Positions 8,739 to 15,815 of a stretch of DNA of 27,943 nt are shown in pieces. Position 1 is the stretch's first letter. Each line of letters opens with the position of its first letter. Location: assembly GCA_964458015.1 (NCBI GenBank), contig CAYWGR010000063.1, forward strand, positions 1-27,943, in the 5' to 3' direction. Origin of the DNA: CAYWGR01 sp964458015 (GTDB taxonomy: Bacteria > Planctomycetota > Planctomycetia > Pirellulales > Thermoguttaceae). The position numbers were made by a program, and so were the translations under genes. Under the pieces are notes generated by a model, which saw nothing but the letters and a program-made list of their open reading frames with translations, had not been told where the DNA came from and made no database searches.

Positions 8739-9772
8739 TTAAAAATCCATGGTCACCGCGACACGGTCGGCAATCCATCCGAGATAACGCCACGTGGAAA
8801 TGTCGATGCCGTTCTGCACGAAATGCACGCTGCCGTCGCAGAACACGACATTCACGCCGCCCGAGTGTCGGCTCCGCGGACTGGCGAAATTCTCATCGGT
8901 TGCACCGCTCACGCATGGCAGGTTATCCGAAGGACGATTCAAACTGCCGTCGGAAGGACAGAAACCGGGGTAATTCAGCAGATTGTCGCTGGCCGTGGAG
9001 TTAGGCCCCAAAGTAACGTAAAGCAACTGAGCCCCGGCGCGATTCGTGTAAAACGCGCCATGAATATCGGTGTCGCCGAGGCCTTTCAAGTATTCGGCCA
9101 CGGCCATCGTGTTGCTGGTGCCGTCTTTGATCGAAGCCACCGGCGTTCCGTCATGATAGCGAAACACGGCCCTCGTCGCGGCATCGCTTGCCGAAAAGGC
9201 GTCGATATCCTTGAGCCCCGAAAAGATGCCGAGGTAATTGCTTTTCGGAAGCTTCAGGCTGGATGTCATGCTATAAGAGTTCTCGCCGACATCGCTGGGA
9301 CACAATAACATCGGCAGTGTGATGCCGCTGATGCCTGCGGGCCAGTCGCCCGGAGCATACCAGGGGTTTTGAATGTCGAATTTCGGTCCTTGCAGAATAC
9401 TGTAATAAGCGGGCTGTTCGAGATACGGCAACAGAAAATCGAGCAGATACGGCCATTCATAACCGGTGTCGGAACTCCAACTGTACGACATCCGCGTTTT
9501 CGCTTGGACGCCGGGCGGAAACGTACCATTCTGCGACTCGAAATTGTGCAACGCCAACCCGATCTGCTTCAGATTGGACGAGCAGGTTGTCTGCAGGGCT
9601 CTTGCNNNNNNNNNNGACGCGCTGCCTCTCGCGCCGATTGCACCGCGGGAAGCAGCAACGAAATCAGAATGCCGATGATCGTGATCACGACCAGGAGCTC
9701 CACGAGGGTAAATGCCTTCGTGACTTTTGGATTTGTCGATTTGGGATTTGGGATTTTATTTCTTGGTGACAT
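8739..9772 (-). CDS. DUF1559 pseudopilin-like protein, interrupted by a 10-N scaffold gap
   Basis: DUF1559 proteins carry a type IV pilin/pseudopilin N-terminus and are expanded in planctomycetes; their precise role is unknown, with surface or secretion-linked functions suspected. The start at ATG 9772 has AAGAGA upstream. The leader is followed by KAFTLVELLVVITIIG, the prepilin cleavage/methylation motif and hydrophobic helix, then AVQSAREAAR. After the gap (9606-9615) the frame resumes with CSSNLKQIGLALHNFESQ and ends with the family hallmarks IKDGTSNTMAVAEY and VVFCDGSVHFVQNGI. Counting through the ten Ns, the two halves are out of frame, so the true gap length is not ten; this is an assembly artefact, not evidence of a pseudogene. 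The leader codons are made partly from an AATCCCAAATCCC repeat. The lipoprotein gene follows five bases later. Confidence 0.85.
9606..9615. other. Assembly gap (10 Ns)
   Basis: Ten unknown bases lie inside the DUF1559 coding region, exactly between the conserved AREAAR and CSSNLKQ motifs. The reading frames on the two sides do not agree across ten bases, so the length is a placeholder. Confidence 0.98.
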
Positions 9773-9843
9773 GATACAGGTCTCTTAATCATAAAATTGC
9801 ACTTCGATCTAAAACCCCAAATCTCCAAATTCCAAATCTCCAA
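9728..9843. repeat. AATCCC/AATCTCC low-complexity repeats spanning the DUF1559 leader codons and the intergenic region
   Basis: On the minus strand AATCCCAAATCCCAAATC lies within the DUF1559 leader codons (about 9735-9755). TTTGGAGATTTGGAATTTGGAG-type repeats fill the gap up to the PEP-CTERM gene (about 9813-9843). The same style of repeat occurs inside the FecR-like gene at 12347-12416. Confidence 0.6.
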
Positions 9844-9844
9844 A

Positions 9845-11077
9845 TTACTTCCGCTTCCGCCACGCATAGGCCAGAAGACTGAATAGTCCTGTCACTAGTG
9901 TAGCCATGACGCTAGGTTCGGGTACTTGGACAAACTGAACACCATTGATATATGCATATTCGCTGCCCGTGCCTTGTGCCCGGATGATGAAGTTTTCGGG
10001 AATGCTAGCGCTAGTCAGACCCGAGAACTTGACGTAGTTGGCGTTATTTCCGCCGACGCCGTCGGAGAGCACATAGGAAGAATCTGGTACTTCACCCGGA
10101 AGGCCTCGATTGGCGTCGATTATGTCATATCCCACTTGAGACAATCCCAAACTATTTCCATTGCTATCGAGAATCGAGAATGTTTGGGTATTCGTGACAG
10201 CTCCGCTATTGTAGTAGACGTAAACGTCAAACTGTTCATAGGGAATTTTACCGGTAAAGGAAAGATCGAGAGCATTGCCGCCGCCGGCATAGATATGCCC
10301 GCGCATCATGGCTGTATCACCTTCCTTGTCTGTTCCGAAATTTGCATGTGAATCGGTTGAGGCCGTGTCCGGAACGGAAAGTTTAAGGGTCGAGGCATTT
10401 CCCGCGGAGTCTTTCAGCACAATATTCGACTGGGCGCCTGCGGCGATATCATTCCAATTGCCCGCCGAGACCACGCCCGCGGTGTTCGTTCCGACCGAGG
10501 CTATGTTCGCGCCGAAGTTCAGGCTGATTTGCGGCGCGGCGCTATAGATTTGGAAACTCGGGCCAAAATAGGAGGTTCCTCGGTCGGATCCAATGGTAGG
10601 ACATGCCAATCCAGCTCCAACAGAATAGAGCCCGCCGGTGTAGGAAATCTGAGACACCGTGTTGACGCTGCTGGCCCAGGCATAGATACCCGTTCCAGTC
10701 GTGGTTCCACCGATGATGTAGTTTCCGGCAGCCAAGGTGACAGGTGCGGTTAAGGATTGGTAGCTGAATCCATTGGCACTTAACGTCGCGGAACCAATAC
10801 CTGTTCCCGAGGCAAGCAGCGATCCAGCCGAGGTATAAAGCCCAGCATCATGCAATTGCGTGCCGTCGGTGTTGTACCAACCTAAACTGGACACGGCGAT
10901 CGGCGCGTTGACCGTAAAACTCCATCCTACGTTGAAATTACCGCTGATATCATTTTGCAACTGCGCCCCGGAAACGCTCAATGCTTCGATCAGGGCGGCC
11001 TGTGAATTCGAAAATAAAACAGTGCTATTCAGCAACAATGCAATTCCTATCAACACTCCCGCACGATGCTTCAACAT
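9845..11077 (-). CDS. PEP-CTERM surface protein with DUF4082-like N-terminal domain
   Basis: A 410-residue secreted protein. I chose ATG 11077 because AAGGAGAG lies just upstream and a signal peptide (LKHRAGVLIGIALLL... to SQA, about residues 1-27) then begins at the start. The first domain (GWSFTVNAPIAVSSLGWYN, DAGLYTSAGSLLAS) resembles the DUF4082 beta-sandwich. The second (about 185-380, ISLNFGAN... YINGVQFV) is a beta-rich domain common in planctomycete and verrucomicrobial secreted proteins. The C-terminus is a sorting tag: VPEP, a hydrophobic stretch, then RKRK. By family knowledge such tags are processed by an exosortase, none of which is in this window. It lies between the regulatory pair and the DUF1559/GH genes, so it may be a glycan-binding or display component of the locus; that role is inferred. 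Confidence 0.85.
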   Translation of the reverse strand: MLKHRAGVLIGIALLLNSTVLFSNSQAALIEALSVSGAQLQNDISGNFNVGWSFTVNAPIAVSSLGWYNTDGTQLHDAGLYTSAGSLLASGTGIGSATLSANGFSYQSLTAPVTLAAGNYIIGGTTTGTGIYAWASSVNTVSQISYTGGLYSVGAGLACPTIGSDRGTSYFGPSFQIYSAAPQISLNFGANIASVGTNTAGVVSAGNWNDIAAGAQSNIVLKDSAGNASTLKLSVPDTASTDSHANFGTDKEGDTAMMRGHIYAGGGNALDLSFTGKIPYEQFDVYVYYNSGAVTNTQTFSILDSNGNSLGLSQVGYDIIDANRGLPGEVPDSSYVLSDGVGGNNANYVKFSGLTSASIPENFIIRAQGTGSEYAYINGVQFVQVPEPSVMATLVTGLFSLLAYAWRKRK

Positions 11078-11220
11078 CTTTTCTCTCCTTATATATGGTA
11101 GATAAGATACGCTGGACAACCACCGCCTCGGAATTGGAGTTGTCTTGCGTGGGTCGGCCGAGTGCGATGTGCATCCGTTCCGACATCACGACTTTTTTGT
11201 TTTTCTCCGTTGCATTTCAT

Positions 11221-11254
11221 TTACCGCCAGGATGTTATTGACAAACAGCGGTAA
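11221..11254. promoter_or_regulatory. Operator-like inverted repeat upstream of the PEP-CTERM gene
   Basis: TTACCGC (11221-11227) and GCGGTAA (11248-11254) form a perfect 7-bp inverted repeat with a 20-base spacer. It sits in the 269-base region between the FecR-like gene and the PEP-CTERM gene, about 145-177 bases before the latter's start. Spacing and symmetry fit a dimeric regulator site. A hairpin is the alternative, but the 20-base loop makes that weak. The rest of this intergenic region shows no clear gene. Confidence 0.35.
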
Positions 11255-11346
11255 AAAATTGGATCAATCCATACACGTACAATGAAATGTTTGAATCTGC
11301 CTCCTTTCATGCCTACGGCATCTACTTTTCGACCACGGTTATCGAA

Positions 11347-13281
11347 TTACTTTTTGGCATCGGAAACGACCCTAATCGAAATCATCTCCAAACGCGGATC
11401 GCCGAATATCATCCAATCACCGCCGATGCCGTCGCCGCCGTCGGTAACGGCCAGCGTCAGGAAATGCTCGTTTTCGCGAATGGGAATGGTAATAGGCATG
11501 GCCGAGTAAGATTGACTGATCTTACAGCGGCTGAAGCGTTCCTTGCCATCGACCAGGAACCAGGCATCCACCGACCCTTCCATACTGCTCGATATCGTGA
11601 GAAAACGAGTGATTTTGAAGCCGGGATTCGCCTGGCGAATGGCGTCCAAGTTGAATGTCACCGCTTTATTGGCGTGCATGAACAACAAGCCGTGATTTTT
11701 TGAGGAGTAGTCCACGCCGTTGAGAACGGTGGGAATGTTCAGTGTTGGATCCGCGGCAAGAATCTTGCCTCCGGCCCAAACGCTGGAAGCCGTTTGGTTC
11801 GTTAAATTTGCAAATCCTTCGAAAGTATGTCCAACCGAATCCGTTTGAACGGCTCCTTTGCGTCCGTCGGGCACGAAGACGCCGTCGATCAAAGGCGACC
11901 AAGGCACGCGATGGTATAATCCGTCGCCCGGCGGAACCTCGTCATCCCGCAATGCCCGCGTAATCACTTCGCCTGTCGAGGAACTAATGCCGCGGTTCCG
12001 TCGTTGGGAGAATCCATCGCCGCCGGCAACAACATCCACCAGATCGAATACTTTCGTTATGTTCCGAGGTATTTTACGAATGAATGCGGCGGCCGAGGAC
12101 GTCGAGGGGGCGACGGTAATTCGTTCGCCTTTGCGCACCTTAATGTTCGAATTATCGACATAGGCCGATTCGTTTTCGTGCAAGACGCGAGCTACGCCTT
12201 CCAATTTGCCACTGCCCGAAATCGCCTGCACTTGAATCGAGCCTTGGAACACGTGGGAAGCCGTGTGTCCCTCTTTGTTCACTTCAACGCCGAATTCCGT
12301 GCCCAAGTCGGTCACGGTGGCGGTCGGTGTTCGCACGGCAAATAAGGGATTAGGGATTAGGGATTGGGGATTAGAAATTTGGGATTTTGGGATTTTGGGA
12401 TTTTGGGATTTCGGGTCTGATTCACTAGCCGCTAGCCACTGGCCACTAGCCACTTTTTCTGATGGCTGACCGCTGACGGCTGACTGCTTCCCCTGACTCT
12501 CCTCTCTCCCCTCTCCTCTCTTCTCTACTCTCGCGGTAAGCTTGCCGATGGTGAGATATCCCCCGTTGCAAGAATCCGTTTCATAAGTGACTGGGCCTTC
12601 AAGAATAACCCGGGCTCCTGTGTTGTAGGTAATCTCCAGCAGACCCGAGTCGAGGGAAAACCGATGACCAACAAGCACGTTGCCATAGCTGCTCGGTGCA
12701 TTGCAATCTTTCGACCATTTCACATTGGCCATGCCGGTAATCCGGCCGACCATCTCGTTCTTCCGGATGGAATTGATTTGTTGTCGATTGACCGTTGGAA
12801 CGGAGGGCACGTTCTTTGCCACCTGCGCCAGCCTTGAAACAGGCACCAGCCAAGCAACCAGCACCAAGAGACTGGTAATGGCCGCCCCCACTAAAAGCGA
12901 GAAGGGAATTTCCTGCGAAAAATAGCTGATAGGGCCATGAAGGGCAGAAGAAAAGAAACCTTGAGCAGGGAACAGCGGCGGGGCGGCATGATCGGAGCCC
13001 CGGCACGAGGGTTCCACAATGGCATCGTGCAGTGTCTCATGCGGCGCCAAGCATTCTCCCTCGGAAATCGGAGACAAGTTCGCTACCAGGGGCGGTGCAT
13101 ATTGCCAAGTCAGCAAACAATGCAATGTAACGAATTGGTCGTAGAATTCTTCGGACCCTGGCGTGTTCCGCAGAATTTCGCCAAGACGCCGCATTTCGAC
13201 GTCGCCTAGTTGGTCGTCAACCAGCCGTTGGAGAAGGTCCGAGAGCTCGGGGAGCTTATCAGGCATCTGGTTTGCGGACAT
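11347..13281 (-). CDS. FecR-like transmembrane anti-sigma/sensor protein with C-terminal NPCBM-like domain
   Basis: A 644-residue protein starting at ATG 13281, with GGAGGAGGG five bases upstream. It overlaps the end of the sigma factor gene by 23 bases, the usual arrangement for a sigma factor and its regulator. The N-terminal cytoplasmic part (LSDLLQRLVDDQL... EILRNTPGSEEFYDQFV) resembles planctomycete anti-sigma N-termini. One transmembrane helix follows (about 126-148). A FecR domain comes next (LEITYNTGARVILEGPVTYE... VRTPTATVTDLGTEFGVEV). The C-terminal region (about 473-644, with HGLLFMHANKAVTFNLDAI and DGGDGIGGDWMIFGDPRLE) looks like an NPCBM carbohydrate-binding module. A roughly 60-residue low-complexity insertion (about 254-313) interrupts the FecR domain and is encoded by simple repeats. 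It probably senses an extracytoplasmic glycan and controls the sigma factor; this is inferred from family and position. Confidence 0.85.
   Translation of the reverse strand: MSANQMPDKLPELSDLLQRLVDDQLGDVEMRRLGEILRNTPGSEEFYDQFVTLHCLLTWQYAPPLVANLSPISEGECLAPHETLHDAIVEPSCRGSDHAAPPLFPAQGFFSSALHGPISYFSQEIPFSLLVGAAITSLLVLVAWLVPVSRLAQVAKNVPSVPTVNRQQINSIRKNEMVGRITGMANVKWSKDCNAPSSYGNVLVGHRFSLDSGLLEITYNTGARVILEGPVTYETDSCNGGYLTIGKLTARVEKRGEGREESQGKQSAVSGQPSEKVASGQWLAASESDPKSQNPKIPKSQISNPQSLIPNPLFAVRTPTATVTDLGTEFGVEVNKEGHTASHVFQGSIQVQAISGSGKLEGVARVLHENESAYVDNSNIKVRKGERITVAPSTSSAAAFIRKIPRNITKVFDLVDVVAGGDGFSQRRNRGISSSTGEVITRALRDDEVPPGDGLYHRVPWSPLIDGVFVPDGRKGAVQTDSVGHTFEGFANLTNQTASSVWAGGKILAADPTLNIPTVLNGVDYSSKNHGLLFMHANKAVTFNLDAIRQANPGFKITRFLTISSSMEGSVDAWFLVDGKERFSRCKISQSYSAMPITIPIRENEHFLTLAVTDGGDGIGGDWMIFGDPRLEMISIRVVSDAKK
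12343..12533. repeat. Composite low-complexity repeat array inside the FecR-like coding sequence
   Basis: Several different short repeats follow one another on the plus strand. GGGATTA-type units span 12347-12373 and GGGATTTT units 12381-12416. ACTAGCC/CACTGGCC-type units span 12424-12453 and GCTGACCGCTGACGGCTGAC 12465-12484. A CTCTCC pyrimidine run covers about 12498-12533. The array is a multiple of three in effect, because the FecR frame stays open across it. Confidence 0.85.
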
Positions 13282-13807
13282 GGTCGCCCTCCTCCGACGC
13301 AACGAATTGTTTGATGCATTGCATCAAAGTAATTCGGATGCGATAGAGCGCTTGCGAAATTGCCCTCGGCGTGCGTCCGACCGCGGTAGCTAGCTGGCTT
13401 ACCGAAAGGCCGTCCCCATAGCGGTGTTCCAGCAAGTCCTGGTCGAGGCTATTCAGCTTATCCTTGCAATGCCCGAGAGCTTCGAGCATCGGATTAAGAT
13501 TGCCGATCCGTTTCAGGCCGCTGACGGCTAATTGATCCAACAGTTGTTCATCGAAGAACAGCCGATCCCGCTGCATCTTCAGCCGAAACGAGAGCACCTG
13601 ATTGCGAGCAATGGCGGCTGCCCAGGCCGCGAAATTCGTGCCGAGCTGATACTCCGATTGCTTCCGCATAATGACCAGATTGGTCTCTTGCAGTACATCA
13701 TTGGCGTCGGTTACATTGGGCAAGAGCCGGAAAATATATGTGTACAGCCCCCGCTGCACCTCGATGAGCTCTTGCACAAAGGCCTGATTGTCGCATGGAT
13801 CGCTCAT
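13259..13807 (-). CDS. ECF RNA polymerase sigma factor, Rhodopirellula/Verrucomicrobium type
   Basis: A 182-residue alternative sigma factor with GAGGGAAAG before its ATG. Region 2 is seen in YTYIFRLLPNVTDANDVLQETNLVIMRK and FAAWAAAIARNQVLSF. Region 4 is seen in LNSLDQDLLEHRYGDGLSVSQLATAVGRTPRAISQALYRIR, a helix-turn-helix for the -35 element. Length and wording match the planctomycete/verrucomicrobial sigma-70 subfamily that is usually paired with FecR-domain proteins. The regulator gene overlaps its 3' end. It presumably directs RNA polymerase to promoters of this glycan locus, and perhaps others, when the membrane partner receives a signal. Its own promoter would lie in 13808-13987; TTCCAC-N18-TATGAT on the minus strand there is a weak candidate. 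Confidence 0.92.
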   Translation of the reverse strand: MSDPCDNQAFVQELIEVQRGLYTYIFRLLPNVTDANDVLQETNLVIMRKQSEYQLGTNFAAWAAAIARNQVLSFRLKMQRDRLFFDEQLLDQLAVSGLKRIGNLNPMLEALGHCKDKLNSLDQDLLEHRYGDGLSVSQLATAVGRTPRAISQALYRIRITLMQCIKQFVASEEGDHVRKPDA

Positions 13808-13987
13808 CTTTCCCTCATCGGTTCTTGGGCAAAGGGATCCATTTTTTCTTGACCTGCAAATTCCTCTCTATTCTCTATATCATAACCAGCCCAAATATCA
13901 GGGTGGAAATATTTAGTCCATCAAGAATCCCGACCACCGCTATCATGGGGGGTGCTTTAATGATGAGCGTCGAGCAAGCGTCTTACT

Positions 13988-15727
13988 TCAACTTGGCAGA
14001 GCGGGAATCATCTGGGGCAGCACATACGCTTGCAGAATGGTGAGCAATCCGACCAGAATGGCCAGTATGAGGCTGTGTACGAAGACGAAGCGGAGGATAC
14101 GCCCCTCGCCGCCCGATTGTCCGGTGGCCACGGCCGCGACGACGATGCTCTGGGCGTCGATCATTTTGCCCATCACGCCGCCCGTGCTGTTGCTGGCCAC
14201 GATCAGTACGGGATTTAGCCCCAACTGTTCGGCCGTGATGCGTTGCAGGCTGCCGAACAACGCATTGCAGGAAGTGTCGGAACCGGTCAGCGCAACACCC
14301 AGCCATCCCAGCATCGGCGCAAAGAACGGATAAAGCCAGCCGGAATGCGTAAAGGCCAGTCCCAAGGTAGCGTCCACGCCGCTGTACTTCGTCGTGAAGG
14401 CCAAAGCCAACATGCAAGCGATGGTGAATAGCGCCCAACGAACGCGGATGATCGTTTCGAGCAGTTGCAGGAAAAAGTTTCGGAATCCGATGCGAAGCCA
14501 GAAGCCTGACAGAATGGTTGCGATAAAAAGGCTCGTGCCGGTGGCCGATAACCAGTTGAATTCATAGATGGCCTTTTCCGGTTTCGCCGCGCGATCCGAA
14601 CCTTCGGGCACCGGCACGACGGGATGCGTGCGATAGACTTGCCCATCCAAATTCGGAACGGGGATCGAGATTTTACCGATGCCCTGCAAAAAATTCGGAT
14701 TTTCAGGCGTTCCACCATTGAGGGCCATGCGCCACGCCGGCCAACTCCATAGGAAAACCATCCCGGCCAACAGCAGCCACGGCGTCCAGGCATAAGCCAC
14801 TTGGTGGGCGGTGAGCGATGGAACGTGGTGGCCGGGAATTGAGGATTTTTTACTTCCGGTCTCCTGCGTTTCTTCTCCATTTGCCTCCTGCCGTTCTTCC
14901 GGAAATCGCCAAACCTCTTTCGGCTGCCAAACGCGAAGGAACAGCACCATGATGCATAGCGAACCCAAGCCGGCGGCCACGCACACCAACGCGGGGCCAT
15001 GATAGTTCGACATGAAAAACTGGATGGTCGCATAGGTGCTGCCGCAGAGAACCAACGCCGGCCAACAGCCTTTGACGCCCTTCCAACCAGAGATCGACGC
15101 CACAAGCCAAGCGGGGATAATCAACGAAAACAGGGTTAGTTGTCGTCCCGCCATTTGACTTAGCGCCATCTCGGGCAGCCCCGAAACTTCCGACAATGTG
15201 CGAATCGGAATCCCCAGCGATCCAAAGGCGACCGGCGACGTGTTGGCGATCAGTGCCAAGCCGGCGGCATAAAGCGGCGAAAATCCGATGCCAATCAACA
15301 AGGCCGAGCAGATGGCCACCGGCGCCCCGAATCCGGCTGCCCCTTCCAACAACGTGCCGAAGCAAAAAGCAATCAGCAGTGCTTGCATCCGTCGGTCGGG
15401 CGATAGTGCCGCCACGGAATGTTTTAGAACATCGAACTGGCCCGAACGGACCGTCAACTGGAACAGAAAAACGGCTGGCAAAACGATCCAGCCGATGGGC
15501 ATGAGCCCAAAACAACCGCCATAGGTCGCGGCCGCCAAGGCTTTGGATGCAGGCATTCCAAAGATGCCAATGGCCACAATCAATGCGGTGCATAATCCGG
15601 CTAGCGCCGCGCGCGGCGCTGAAACGCCCACGACAAGCAAGCCTAGCAAGACCACGATCGGCAGCCCCGCCGCCATCGAGGACAACGCCGTTGAGCCAAG
15701 GGGATTGTAAACTTGCACCCATTCCAT
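13988..15727 (-). CDS. lldP: L-lactate permease family transporter
   Basis: A 579-residue integral membrane protein of the LctP family that imports lactate (and often glycolate) with protons. It is hydrophobic throughout, with about a dozen or more membrane segments. Family motifs are visible: FGTLLEGAAGFGAPVAICSALLIGIGF near residues 124-150, and near the C-terminus GVALTGSDTSCNALFG and ASNSTGGVMGKMIDAQSIVVA. A charged cytoplasmic loop lies around 275-305. The start ATG 15727 has AGGA nine bases upstream. It is 88 bases downstream of ilvB on the same strand; pyruvate/lactate metabolism links the two loosely. No lactate dehydrogenase gene is nearby, so the substrate rests on the family alone. 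Confidence 0.93.
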   Translation of the reverse strand: MEWVQVYNPLGSTALSSMAAGLPIVVLLGLLVVGVSAPRAALAGLCTALIVAIGIFGMPASKALAAATYGGCFGLMPIGWIVLPAVFLFQLTVRSGQFDVLKHSVAALSPDRRMQALLIAFCFGTLLEGAAGFGAPVAICSALLIGIGFSPLYAAGLALIANTSPVAFGSLGIPIRTLSEVSGLPEMALSQMAGRQLTLFSLIIPAWLVASISGWKGVKGCWPALVLCGSTYATIQFFMSNYHGPALVCVAAGLGSLCIMVLFLRVWQPKEVWRFPEERQEANGEETQETGSKKSSIPGHHVPSLTAHQVAYAWTPWLLLAGMVFLWSWPAWRMALNGGTPENPNFLQGIGKISIPVPNLDGQVYRTHPVVPVPEGSDRAAKPEKAIYEFNWLSATGTSLFIATILSGFWLRIGFRNFFLQLLETIIRVRWALFTIACMLALAFTTKYSGVDATLGLAFTHSGWLYPFFAPMLGWLGVALTGSDTSCNALFGSLQRITAEQLGLNPVLIVASNSTGGVMGKMIDAQSIVVAAVATGQSGGEGRILRFVFVHSLILAILVGLLTILQAYVLPQMIPALPS

Positions 15728-15815
15728 GGATGTCGTTCCTGCAAGTAAGGTGGATTAGGAATTAGAAACGGATTTGCCTGCCCCTTGATCGCATTTTTCC
15801 CCCGACTTGGGAGCG

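Noticed and set aside
8739..9772. DUF1559 gene as a frameshifted pseudogene
   Set aside because: The only disruption is the N run, whose length is a placeholder; both halves keep full family motifs.
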